Positions 55,461 through 64,000 of a DNA stretch of 64,000 nucleotides are shown piece by piece. The notes beneath the pieces are model-generated. The model was not told the origin of the DNA. It did no database searches and saw only the letters and a program-made list of their open reading frames with translations. The translations under genes and the position numbers were made by a program. Position 1 is the stretch's first letter, and every line of letters begins with the position of its first letter. The stretch comes from Olleya sediminilitoris (GTDB lineage: Bacteria > Bacteroidota > Bacteroidia > Flavobacteriales > Flavobacteriaceae): positions 248,001-312,000 of the forward strand of contig NZ_JAEMEF010000002.1 in NCBI RefSeq assembly GCF_016785945.1. Reading direction: 5' to 3'.

Positions 55461-56057
55461 TTATTGTGATTGATTATAGGATTGTTTTAACGTTATAAAG
55501 CTGTTTACAGGATCTTTAGTATTCCATATTGCACCTAATATACCAATCCCTTTATACCCTAATTGTAGTGTCTTTGAGATGTTTTTAGAGTTAATGCCAC
55601 CCATTCCAATAATATACTTATCTATATGATTAACATCAAACCCTTGACCTTGATAGCCTTGTTTAGAGATAGAATTAAAAATTGGACTTAATAAATGATA
55701 ATCAAACTCAAACTCACAATCTGCTAACACCTCTGGATCATGAAAGGACGAACTAATTGTTTTACCAAACATATTTAGAGGTTTAAAATACTGACCAGGA
55801 TTATCGATATGATCTATTCTTTTTTGTTCTTGAAAATGAATTCCTTTAAGGTTATACTCATTAATTAATTTATGATGATCATGTACTACAATTTTATTGT
55901 GATATTTAATATCTATTTGATTTAAATACTCAACATGTTGTTGGTAGCTTTTTAATGGCTTTCTTAGATGAAAACACTCTAATCCGTTGTGGAATAGTTT
56001 GTTTAATAGTCCTATTTCGTTTAAAACATCTTCTTCTGGAGCAATAAGTACGATCAT
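55461..56057 (-). CDS. TenI/ThiE-like protein of the thi operon
   Basis: From the ATG at 56057 the protein has 198 residues (the frame extends upstream through a palindromic element, which is not chosen). It has a TenI/ThiE barrel with LECFHLRKP, VVHDHHKLINEYNLKGIHF, LSPIFNSISKQGYQGQG and IIGMGGIN. It lacks the TKTK phosphate motif of ThiE and more closely fits the TenI thiazole tautomerase group, though a second thiamine-phosphate synthase cannot be excluded. It lies between thiC and thiE, and the 2-base gap to thiE indicates coupling. Confidence 0.8.
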   Translation of the reverse strand: MIVLIAPEEDVLNEIGLLNKLFHNGLECFHLRKPLKSYQQHVEYLNQIDIKYHNKIVVHDHHKLINEYNLKGIHFQEQKRIDHIDNPGQYFKPLNMFGKTISSSFHDPEVLADCEFEFDYHLLSPIFNSISKQGYQGQGFDVNHIDKYIIGMGGINSKNISKTLQLGYKGIGILGAIWNTKDPVNSFITLKQSYNQSQ

Positions 56058-56127
56058 ATTTTTTGAGTTAAGGATTGTAATGGAAATCCTTTTGCTTTTT
56101 CTGCAAAAGATTGTATTGGAAAGCCTG

Positions 56128-56146
56128 CCCACGCCTTAAGCGTGGG
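56128..56146. repeat. REP-like palindrome between thiC and the TenI-like gene
   Basis: CCCACGC-CTTAA-GCGTGGG is a 7-bp stem with a 5-base loop in GC-rich sequence that contrasts with its AT-rich surroundings. It lies 16 bases after the thiC stop codon, inside the operon, and could stabilise or attenuate the downstream transcript. Confidence 0.6.
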
Positions 56147-56161
56147 AACTCCCTTAAACTA

Positions 56162-58024
<1,863 letters not shown>

Positions 58025-58079
58025 TTAAGGGTTGATTATTTGTGGTGTTTAATAGTATTGAAGTCAGTCATAAATAGCA

Positions 58080-58283
58080 TTATCCGCCTTGAGTTGCTTT
58101 AATAATTAGTATTGAATCTCCGTTATTAGGAGTAGTTGCAGACCAATCTGATTTAGTAATAATGTTTTGATTGACAGCAACAGCAATACCGTTAACCGAA
58201 ATATCTAATTGCTTAATTATTTGGTCTAATGTAATTTGAGACTCAAATTGGTAGGATGTGTTATTTACTTTTATGTCTATCAT
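58080..58283 (-). CDS. thiS: Sulfur carrier protein ThiS
   Basis: The 67-residue ubiquitin-like protein carries sulfur as a C-terminal thiocarboxylate for thiazole synthesis. It ends in the required Gly-Gly (IIKATQGG). The VNNTSYQFESQITLDQII start and GIAVAVNQNIITKSDWS segment are family features. It is the first gene behind the TPP riboswitch, followed by thiC. Partners ThiF and ThiG are encoded in the same operon. Confidence 0.93.
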   Translation of the reverse strand: MIDIKVNNTSYQFESQITLDQIIKQLDISVNGIAVAVNQNIITKSDWSATTPNNGDSILIIKATQGG

Positions 58284-58297
58284 ATTAATTCCTGTTT

Positions 58298-58318
58298 TTG
58301 AAGCCTAACCAGCTTCAA
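58298..58318 (-). other. Leader hairpin close to thiS
   Basis: TTGAAGC/GCTTCAA forms a 7-bp stem with a 7-base loop, 15 bases before the thiS start. It may help control translation initiation. Confidence 0.4.
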
Positions 58319-58386
58319 TATTGTGTATTAATGATGTAAACTAAAAAGGGGTAGTACTATGTGAGAATCACAAATAGAGGAAGTGT

Positions 58387-58403
58387 ACAGTTTTAAAAAC
58401 TGT
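58387..58403 (-). other. Hairpin abutting the 3' side of the TPP aptamer
   Basis: The minus strand carries ACAGTTTTTAAAACTGT, which folds into an 8-bp stem with a 1-base centre and touches the 3' strand of aptamer helix P1. It has no T run after it, so simple intrinsic termination is not supported. It may be part of the switching region. Confidence 0.45.
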
Positions 58404-58488
58404 TAACTTTTCCCTACGTTGGTATTAACCAAATCAGGTTCTAAGGATTTTTCTCAAACTAATTTAATAGCTACTCCTAAAGTTTACT
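58403..58488 (-). ncRNA. TPP (thi-box) riboswitch
   Basis: The leader of the thi operon contains the thi-box consensus on the minus strand: TTTGAGA (CTGAGA-like), CCTTAGAACCTGAT, then TTGGTTAATACCAACG and TAGGGA. A P1 helix can form between AACTTT and AAAGTT at the two ends. Binding of thiamine pyrophosphate is expected to lower expression of thiS and the rest of the operon. About 120 bases separate it from thiS. Confidence 0.93.
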
Positions 58489-58492
58489 GTAA

Positions 58493-58500
58493 CAAATTTA
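58493..58500 (-). promoter_or_regulatory. Candidate -7 box of the thi operon
   Basis: The minus strand reads TAAATTTG (TAnnTTTG) and would start the transcript close to the 5' end of the riboswitch aptamer. No -33 TTG is evident. Confidence 0.4.
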
Positions 58501-58674
58501 ATGAATTGAATTTGTAAATACTTCTAAATAGAATAAATTTTAAATGTTTTTTTAATTCTTTCTATACTAAACGCTTGTAAATTATAGCATTTGATGTTTC
58601 TAATTAAAACCCCTAATACATTATCAAAATTGCATTATTTTTGTATTTGAATTACTAAGCATAAATACTAAGAT

Positions 58675-59274
58675 TTGTTAAAACACCAAGACCAATTACC
58701 ACAAGTCCCATTATTAGACACCGATTATTTTATTTATTGTTTGGAAGCAGTAGACGATGTAGATGTAGAGGCAGTTACTGAAGTACAAAAACAACTAGAC
58801 CAATTAACATTACAATATGGTGTTGCTAGTATTTATAATACCTGTGATAGCATAGAAGGATTAGAGTCTAGCTTAGGTACATTAGTTTTAGATGATCATA
58901 ATTTTAAAAACTACGAAGTTATTTACTTGGTTATTGAAGGCGAAGCCAATAGTATTTGTTTGAATGATTACTATTATAATTTGCAAGAAATAGCTGAACT
59001 TTTTGAAGGACGCTTAGAAGGTAAGATTCTACATTTTTCTAATGTAAAAGTCCTTGATTTAGATGCTGAAGAAGCCCAATACTTTTTAGATATTACTGGT
59101 GCAAAAGGACTATCTGGTTATGGTTGTGCACAGCCTAATATTAGTAGCTATACACTAGATATGGCTTTTTTTAACCTGTTTAAAGACGATGATGATATGT
59201 TTGCAGTAGTGGAGGAGCTACATCAAAAACACTATAAAGCCTGTAAACTGCTTGATTTTAGATTATATTATTAA
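58675..59274 (+). CDS. Hypothetical acidic cytosolic protein
   Basis: The 199-residue frame starts at a TTG because a stop lies two codons upstream and no ATG is nearby. The product is acidic, with short strand and helix segments (TDYFIYCLEAVDDVDVEAV, NYEVIYLVIEGEANSICLND, EGKILHFSNVKVLDLDAEE). It could belong to the DUF6642 type of bacterial small proteins, but this is not certain. No signal peptide or membrane segment is present. A -7-like box TATTTTTG occurs at 58636-58643. It converges on the Fur-family gene, whose stop codon overlaps its end by 4 bases. Function unknown. Confidence 0.65.
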   Translation: MLKHQDQLPQVPLLDTDYFIYCLEAVDDVDVEAVTEVQKQLDQLTLQYGVASIYNTCDSIEGLESSLGTLVLDDHNFKNYEVIYLVIEGEANSICLNDYYYNLQEIAELFEGRLEGKILHFSNVKVLDLDAEEAQYFLDITGAKGLSGYGCAQPNISSYTLDMAFFNLFKDDDDMFAVVEELHQKHYKACKLLDFRLYY

Positions 59275-59651
59275 AGATAGCAAGTATCACAAGTCCCTTG
59301 AATTAGTAATTGTGACACTTTAATTTTACGATTAGGTATTTCTGGAAGCTTAACACTTTCTGACAAGCAGTCTACTTTTCCGCAATTTAGGCACTGAAAA
59401 TGAGGATGCAAATCGTTATGTTCTGATGCCGAACATCCTTTACATTTAGCATACCATTTTAATCCGTCTTTACCTAAAAACGAATGTAATACACCATCCT
59501 CTTCCAATTTATCTAATACACGATAAATAGTGGTTTTATTAAATGACGTTTGAAATTGCTTAATTAAGTTTTTAGCAGAAATAGCTACAGCTCTTTTATT
59601 AAACTCATTTAATAAAACTTCTACCGTTTTTGTCTTTCTTATCACTCCCAT
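59271..59651 (-). CDS. Fur-family transcriptional regulator, Zur-like
   Basis: From the ATG at 59651 the protein has 126 residues (the frame runs six codons further upstream, but these lie in the promoter). The N-terminal winged helix has FNKTTIYRVLDKLEEDGV. The metal-site region has SEHNDLHPHFQCLNCGKVDCL and a second CDTC near the end, the usual structural zinc ligands. It lacks the long C-terminal tail of Fur proper and resembles Zur or related regulators. It is divergent from a MerC-domain gene, and two TGCAAC-N3-GTTGCA-type palindromes between them are likely its own operators. The regulated metal is inferred, probably zinc. Confidence 0.85.
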   Translation of the reverse strand: MGVIRKTKTVEVLLNEFNKRAVAISAKNLIKQFQTSFNKTTIYRVLDKLEEDGVLHSFLGKDGLKWYAKCKGCSASEHNDLHPHFQCLNCGKVDCLSESVKLPEIPNRKIKVSQLLIQGTCDTCYL

Positions 59652-59655
59652 AACA

Positions 59656-59686
59656 CAAATATACTGCAACGTTGTTGCATTAACAA
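59656..59686 (-). promoter_or_regulatory. Promoter of the Fur-family gene
   Basis: On the minus strand TTG (59684-59686) and TATATTTG (59656-59663) are 20 bases apart, a full promoter. The -7 box is only 4 bases before the ATG at 59651, so the transcript would be essentially leaderless. A palindromic operator sits exactly in the spacer. Confidence 0.7.
59665..59679. promoter_or_regulatory. Predicted Fur/Zur-like operator 1
   Basis: TGCAACGTTGTTGCA is a perfect 15-bp palindrome (6-bp arms, 3-base centre). It lies between the -33 and -7 boxes of the Fur-family promoter and overlaps the -33 region of the merC-type promoter. Confidence 0.75.
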
Positions 59687-59704
59687 ATAATAGTTTTACA
59701 TTTG
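59675..59704 (+). promoter_or_regulatory. Promoter of the MerC-domain gene
   Basis: TTG at 59675-59677 and TACATTTG at 59697-59704 are 19 bases apart. The leader to the ATG at 59733 would be about 25 bases. Both predicted operators overlap this promoter. Confidence 0.65.
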
Positions 59705-59717
59705 CAACTTAGTTGTA
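59703..59717. promoter_or_regulatory. Predicted Fur/Zur-like operator 2
   Basis: TGCAACTTAGTTGTA is a near-palindrome with the same arms as operator 1 (one mismatch). It lies 38 bases downstream of it and covers the start site of the merC-type transcript. Both operators are followed by TTAACAA. Confidence 0.7.
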
Positions 59718-59732
59718 TTAACAAGATTATAA

Positions 59733-60143
59733 ATGATAGTATTAAAACAGAAATCAGATTTATTAGGAACCTATGCTAGCACCTTATGTTTAATACATTG
59801 CCTAGCAACGCCATTACTATTTATAGCGCAATCCTGTACAGTAACATGCTGCGAGGCTACACCAGTGTGGTGGAAAAGTATAGATTATCTGTTTTTAGTA
59901 ATATCCTGTCTTGCTATCTATTGGTCTACAACAGCAACATCCTTAAAATGGATTAAAAATGCTTTGTGGTTAAGTTGGTGTGCTTTAGCCTTTGTTATTA
60001 TAAATGAAAAAGTAGCACTGTTACCTTTACCAGAAGCCAGCATCTATATTCCTGCAATAGCGTTAATTGGATTGCATCTGTACAACCGTAACTACTGTAA
60101 ATGTAACACAGCTACTTGTTGCACCAAGTCTATATCAAATTAA
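59733..60143 (+). CDS. MerC-domain membrane protein
   Basis: The 136-residue protein has four hydrophobic segments, as in the MerC family of heavy-metal or metal-uptake proteins. The first helix contains CLIHCLATPLL, the conserved MerC signature. Additional cysteines lie at CTVTCCEA after the first helix and in the tail YCKCNTATCC, and suggest metal binding. It is divergent from a Zur-like gene and has the matching operators in its promoter, so a role in zinc or related metal uptake is likely; mercury resistance is less likely because no other mer gene is present. Confidence 0.85.
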   Translation: MIVLKQKSDLLGTYASTLCLIHCLATPLLFIAQSCTVTCCEATPVWWKSIDYLFLVISCLAIYWSTTATSLKWIKNALWLSWCALAFVIINEKVALLPLPEASIYIPAIALIGLHLYNRNYCKCNTATCCTKSISN

Positions 60144-60401
60144 AAGTCCCTTTTGTTGAAGCTTTTGTACACTACATTTAAACCTTGTAAGTATAGTCTT
60201 TGTTAAGTATTCTGATTTAACATTGTATCGAGATATTATATCATTCGTTTAAAATCTTTACAATTATTGCATATAAAATTACTAATAGCTGTAATTTTTA
60301 TTAATGTACTTATTTTTTTACAAAACACTATTAAAACGTTTTGAATCCATCCTATTTAAACTATATTTATCCCTACTAAAATCAATATTAAATCAATTAC
60401 A

Positions 60402-61406
60402 ATGAAAAAAACCGCATTAAAAAAGTATTACTTAATGGTCTTATTACTAGCCTTATTTGTTAGTTGTAAGGACAAAACATCATCTACCACGTCTACAGAC
60501 ACAGAGACTAGTAGTGATGCAACAAGTGGTAATGATTTAGACGTAAATACCTCGAGTTTTTCAGAAGATGATAACTCTTTAATATGCTTATGGCCAAAAG
60601 TTGGTTTACGCGATATCGCTGGTAGAAAAGGAGCTAAGTACCTTGAAACTATTTATTTTGGAGAAACTGTAAAGTTTTTAGGCGAAAAAGAAACAGCAAG
60701 TGATAATAAAGACTATTTAAAGATTGAATTATCTGACGGTCAAGTAGGATGGGTCTATGAGTATTTATTCTCTGAAAACGGTAAATTAGCCGTACTTAAA
60801 AATCCTTTAGCTATTTACAAGCGACCAGATGTTATGGAGTTTATGGGTAATAAGTTTACTAGAGGAAACATTGTTGTTGTTTTAAACGAAGACAAAGGAG
60901 AATGGAAAAAAGTAGTAGGCTTAAAAAAGGATACAGAAGGTTGGGTTAATAAAACGAGTGACTTTATATATGATGACTTAGATATTAAATTAGCCATCTT
61001 ATATAACCGAGCAATTAACGAAGAAACTAGTGCTAAGCAACAACAAAAACTTAAGTTAATTGTTGACAATCCTGCGTTTCAGCAATCTGGTTTAATAGAT
61101 ATAGTACAAAATGCATTATACGATGATGAAGAAGGGTATGAAGAAGACTATGAAGATGATTTTTCTGAATTAGATGCGTCTATTAGTTCTGATCAATTAT
61201 ACATTACAACAGAGGTTTTAAACGTAAGAAGCTCTCCAGACTCTGAAGCTGACAACGTTGTGTTTCAGTTAGAAAAAGGAAACGTTTGTAATATTATAGA
61301 AAAGGGACTTTATGAAACGTTAAGAGGCAATAGTAGTAACTGGTATAAAATTGATTATAATGGTAACGAAGGTTGGGTCTTTGGTTACTTTACTTCAAAA
61401 AACTAA
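60402..61406 (+). CDS. SH3-domain lipoprotein
   Basis: The 334-residue protein has a lipoprotein signal (MKKTALKKYYLMVLLLALFVSC) with the cysteine at residue 22. It contains two SH3-like segments. The N-terminal one (about 55-120) has LWPKVGLRDIAGRKG and GQVGWVYEYLFS; the C-terminal one (about 268-334) has VLNVRSSPDSEADNVV and EGWVFGYFTSK. A further partial segment (WKKVVGLKKDTEGWVNKT) lies between. An acidic patch (DDEEGYEEDYEDDF) precedes the last domain. Bacterial SH3 domains bind peptidoglycan or protein ligands, so an envelope role is likely. It stands alone and ends in a terminator. Confidence 0.8.
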   Translation: MKKTALKKYYLMVLLLALFVSCKDKTSSTTSTDTETSSDATSGNDLDVNTSSFSEDDNSLICLWPKVGLRDIAGRKGAKYLETIYFGETVKFLGEKETASDNKDYLKIELSDGQVGWVYEYLFSENGKLAVLKNPLAIYKRPDVMEFMGNKFTRGNIVVVLNEDKGEWKKVVGLKKDTEGWVNKTSDFIYDDLDIKLAILYNRAINEETSAKQQQKLKLIVDNPAFQQSGLIDIVQNALYDDEEGYEEDYEDDFSELDASISSDQLYITTEVLNVRSSPDSEADNVVFQLEKGNVCNIIEKGLYETLRGNSSNWYKIDYNGNEGWVFGYFTSKN

Positions 61407-61432
61407 ACTGTTACAACACTTATTTAATAATA

Positions 61433-61463
61433 AAAAAACCTTCGTTAGTAACGAAGGTTTTTT
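61433..61463. terminator. Intrinsic terminator after the SH3 lipoprotein gene
   Basis: The stem AACCTTCGTT/AACGAAGGTT with a 3-base loop is flanked by A and T runs. It can serve both the SH3 gene and the convergent 622-residue protein gene. Confidence 0.85.
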
Positions 61464-61494
61464 GGTTTCTAGCTCTTTTTACATCTGCTTTACA

Positions 61495-63363
61495 TTATAA
61501 TACATCGTAAAAGAAATAGATTTCTTTCTCTTCATGAGCTGCTACATCATTACCTGTATGTAGTCGTCTATTAACACTTAAAGTTAACTTATAAGTACAC
61601 CTTCCAAGGTCATTAGGTGTGTTATTAATCTGTAATGCTACATTATGATTTGAATTGACATCATCGTCAGTATTACCTTCAAGCGAAAGAAAATGGTCGG
61701 TTAGTGTTTTTGTAAAAGTCCTTCCGTTGTTGATTAATTTCATTTTTACATTTAGAAGCAAAGGATGGTATACGGTATATAAAGCATTAATTATTCCGCT
61801 AATAGGTGCACAATCCCCAAGATCCATTAGTTTATCTATATTCATTTTAAGAAAAGTACTATTGTTATTTATGACCACACTGTTTAATGTTTTACCAGAA
61901 CCAGGTAGTCTATTAAATTGCTCAGCTTCTTTATTAATAACTTCTCTAATTTCGAATTTTATAGCGAACTTTTTAATCTCTAATTTACTAGTTTCAGGAA
62001 ACGCATTACCTACATCAACACTATCTATTGGTACATTATCTTGATTGGTTAATTTGGCTGTATTTACTTTTATTAAGGTATCTGAATCGATAAAAAAGTA
62101 ATCGTTTATATCACCTAAAGCATTATCGGATACTGTTCTTGCAATAGCCGAGTTTATATCAAACCAACCCTCTGCATCAAAATCATCAAGATTACTTTCT
62201 ACATCATAGGTATAAAAAGGCGCTACTTTTTGTTGTAGTACTGCCACTTTAGACTTGACAAATAATCCCTCTGTAACTCCAACAATTATATCAAACAGGT
62301 CATCGTCAGGTGCAGCTTCATTATTAGGTGTTGTCACCGAACTCAATTTAAATCTGTATTCAATTGGATTGTTATTGATTGTTGGAGCTGCCTGTCCAGT
62401 AAGTTCAATACTTTTAGTTAAACCATATTTATTGGTTCCAGCATAACCATTAACATCAAAATCGGTTGATCCAGAACCAAATACCGCATTAAACGCAGTA
62501 CCAATACCAGTCCAAGCACTAGGAAATACTTCCGTTTGGTCAGGCGTTGTCACAATTACTTTAGTACAAAGTGACACACAAAGACAATATGAGACGTTGT
62601 TACGTCTGTTTTCTGAAGTTTCATCAATGTACTTTATATCTCCTAAAAAGGCTTTAAAATACACATCAGGTCCACTTTTAAGAGTAATAGGTAGACCAAC
62701 TTCAGTTTCGACATTAATCCAAGGGGATAAAAAAGTCTTTTTAAAATCGTTTGATGTATAATCTATTCTAAAATAGCCATCTGTGTTAGTTGTTGTCGTA
62801 CCCAACAGGTCATTGTTTAACAAATCGGCATCTAAAGCCTGTACTGTTGCATTGGCGATTGGATTACCTGAGGTACAATTACGTAAATAGCCACTAATAA
62901 CCCAAGCATCAAAATAAAAGCCTCTAATATAACACCATAGTTTTTGAGAGATACCATAATTATAGCTAAAGCTACTGTTTTGATTAGTATCATAAGTCCA
63001 TTCTGGTTGGATTGTGGTGATATGGCAATGAACCGGTTTGTCTTTAGGTTTTAAATCTGGTAGGTTAGGTAAGGTGTGGCATATAAAATCTAGGTCAAAC
63101 GCAGTCTCTACGTATTTTTCATTTATTTCAAATTGATACGCTCCATTTTGATCTGTAGTAGTTTTTGCAATTAGTAGTTTTTCTCTTTGTTGGGCTTCCT
63201 GCTCTGTTACAATATGAAATGTGTCCTTTGCATTTGTATTGTTTAAAGCTTCTAATTGTGATTTGTGCAATGGTAGATACAATCTAACCTCTACGTTAGC
63301 TAGATTTTCGCTACTCTCTTGGCATAGCATACCGTACAGTGTTCCTTTAATAAGATGTTTCAT
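61495..63363 (-). CDS. Large hypothetical protein with carboxypeptidase-regulatory/transthyretin-like domains
   Basis: The 622-residue protein has no signal peptide. Residues about 5-110 and 155-245 are CarboxypepD_reg-like beta-sandwich segments: GTLYGMLCQESSENLANVEV with TTTDQNGAYQF, and ISGYLRNCTSGNPIANATVQ with TNTDGYFRIDY. The rest is beta-rich without recognised motifs. An internal segment, NNVSYCLCVSLCTKV, holds three cysteines. Absence of a signal peptide is unusual for such domains, so either the start is wrong or the protein is cytoplasmic or exported by a nonclassical route. The function is unknown. It is divergent from the gene beginning at 63956. Confidence 0.6.
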   Translation of the reverse strand: MKHLIKGTLYGMLCQESSENLANVEVRLYLPLHKSQLEALNNTNAKDTFHIVTEQEAQQREKLLIAKTTTDQNGAYQFEINEKYVETAFDLDFICHTLPNLPDLKPKDKPVHCHITTIQPEWTYDTNQNSSFSYNYGISQKLWCYIRGFYFDAWVISGYLRNCTSGNPIANATVQALDADLLNNDLLGTTTTNTDGYFRIDYTSNDFKKTFLSPWINVETEVGLPITLKSGPDVYFKAFLGDIKYIDETSENRRNNVSYCLCVSLCTKVIVTTPDQTEVFPSAWTGIGTAFNAVFGSGSTDFDVNGYAGTNKYGLTKSIELTGQAAPTINNNPIEYRFKLSSVTTPNNEAAPDDDLFDIIVGVTEGLFVKSKVAVLQQKVAPFYTYDVESNLDDFDAEGWFDINSAIARTVSDNALGDINDYFFIDSDTLIKVNTAKLTNQDNVPIDSVDVGNAFPETSKLEIKKFAIKFEIREVINKEAEQFNRLPGSGKTLNSVVINNNSTFLKMNIDKLMDLGDCAPISGIINALYTVYHPLLLNVKMKLINNGRTFTKTLTDHFLSLEGNTDDDVNSNHNVALQINNTPNDLGRCTYKLTLSVNRRLHTGNDVAAHEEKEIYFFYDVL

Positions 63364-63624
63364 GATGTGTTGTTTTATTTTGGTTTAACACTTATTAATG
63401 GTTTGTTTTTAAAATGGTTAACATTTTTAAGAGGCTTTGTTAATGGATCAAGACCTGTGTTAGTTTTACAACACTAGATTAACGACGGAGTATACGCTTG
63501 TACTTAAAGCGTCTTTATGTTAATCTATTTTTATATTGACCTGTTGTACATAAGCTAAGGCGTTAGGTATTATATGTAAGACAAAACAAGCATTTTACAC
63601 TTTTTGGTTAACTCTGGTGCATTA

Positions 63625-63690
63625 CCATGAACTATCTATGGCTTTACTATGGAGTATCTATGAAGTATCCATGAAGTATCTATGGAGTAA
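63625..63690. repeat. Six tandem 11-bp repeats
   Basis: Consecutive units CCATGAACTAT, CTATGGCTTTA, CTATGGAGTAT, CTATGAAGTAT, CCATGAAGTAT and CTATGGAGTAA have consensus CTATGRAGTAT. The period is about one helical turn, so equal faces of the DNA are presented. It may be a binding array for a DNA-binding protein, or a simple expanded repeat. Confidence 0.75.
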
Positions 63691-63897
63691 GGGTTAGACT
63701 TCCTTTAGGCTGAAATATACATTTTAACATACTTTAGCATTTGGGTGTGTACTAATTACTTTAATTGTTTCGTTATTAGATTATTACCACTTTCCACACA
63801 ACATTTCCACAATAAACCAAACGCATATCAATAGGCCTATTGATGATTATCGATTCTTTTAGGAGAAAAGAATTGACATTGTTTAACTAGAGTTAAT

Positions 63898-63932
63898 ACG
63901 CTATAAAAAAGCTTAAAAACAAGTTATAGCGT
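63898..63932. repeat. Inverted repeat upstream of the last gene
   Basis: ACGCTATAA and TTATAGCGT form a perfect 9-bp inverted repeat with a 17-base spacer, 23 bases before the start codon at 63956. It could be an operator or an mRNA hairpin. Confidence 0.55.
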
Positions 63933-63955
63933 TGGCTCATAATATTTTAGAAATT

Positions 63956-64000
63956 ATGGCAAAACAGAAAGGTTTTATTAAGTTAAAAGGAAGTCTAGGA
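63956..64000 (+). CDS. Conserved small hypothetical protein, N-terminal fragment (cut by window edge)
   Basis: An ATG at 63956 opens a frame that runs to the window edge: MAKQKGFIKLKGSLG, 15 residues. This start matches, from memory, a flavobacterial family of unknown function that begins MAKQKG-I-I-K-L-x-G-T-I-G and is often about 150 residues long. Only the very N-terminus is visible, so the identification is limited. Confidence 0.5.
   Translation, partial: MAKQKGFIKLKGSLG

Larger units (their letters stand above)
63364..63955. other. 592-base intergenic region with tandem repeats and a hairpin
   Basis: No ORF is seen. It contains six tandem 11-bp units (63625-63690) and a 9-bp inverted repeat (63898-63932) close to the start of the next gene. 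The rest shows no recognisable element. Confidence 0.5.

Noticed and set aside
56058-56132. 25-codon N-terminal extension of the TenI-like gene
   Set aside because: It covers the GC-rich palindrome between thiC and this gene, and the extension is basic with no similarity to the family.

Overview
The window is low-GC chromosomal DNA of a marine-type member of the Flavobacteriaceae (Bacteroidota). Evidence: a SprB-type gliding adhesin operon, type IX secretion (T9SS) sorting domains, PorP/SprF proteins, conserved small flavobacterial proteins, and upstream motifs matching the Bacteroidota promoter (TTG about 20 bases before TAnnTTTG) rather than sigma70 boxes. Genus cannot be fixed from what is seen. 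No phage, insertion sequence, CRISPR array, rRNA or tRNA was recognised.

Layout. 1-6249: a cut-off secreted protein, uvrA, an ECF sigma factor with a 51-residue partner, nth, bcp and a YebC regulator. 6374-11595: a compact minus-strand operon gcvT, glsA, NAD-dependent epimerase-like gene, pterin dehydratase, S41 protease. 11862-17712: secreted or lipoprotein genes of unknown role, a YeiH-type transporter with a LysR regulator, an NAD(P)-binding oxidoreductase. 17713-18499: a 787-base stretch without an intact gene, perhaps decayed. 18500-22333: a membrane protein, EamA transporter, DUF983 protein, AraC regulator and a degenerate ThiE paralogue. 22416-42828: an approximately 20 kb gliding motility locus (beta-helix protein, SprC-like, SprD-like, 4611-residue SprB-like adhesin, SprF). 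42994-46169: a small secreted protein, an ArsO-like flavoprotein, an outer-membrane barrel. 46678-49679: nrtR, nadV and a short prs-like gene for NAD salvage. 49805-51820: a cell-surface T9SS cargo protein with near-identical 59-residue repeats. 51871-58488: a TPP riboswitch followed by thiS-thiC-tenI-like-thiE-thiG-thiH-thiF. 58675-64000: a hypothetical gene, a Fur/Zur-like regulator divergent from a MerC-domain protein, an SH3 lipoprotein, a 622-residue carboxypeptidase-regulatory-like protein and the start of a small conserved gene.

The most informative signals are regulatory. Three copies of a 21-bp palindrome (TTTGCGT-N7-ACGCAAA type) flank nrtR and sit on the nadV promoter, which makes a self-contained predicted NrtR regulon. 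Two TGCAAC-N3-GTTGCA palindromes sit on the two divergent promoters between the Fur-family gene and the MerC gene; the Fur-family mRNA would be essentially leaderless. Other points worth following: the nadV/prs-like pair resembles the gene pair of the phage NAD+ reconstitution pathway; the SprD-like protein carries exactly 13 tandem 48-bp units; endonuclease III has lost all four iron-sulfur cysteines; one ThiE paralogue has lost its catalytic motifs; and two promoter/leader cassettes are duplicated upstream of unrelated genes. All family assignments are by recognition of motifs, without database searches.
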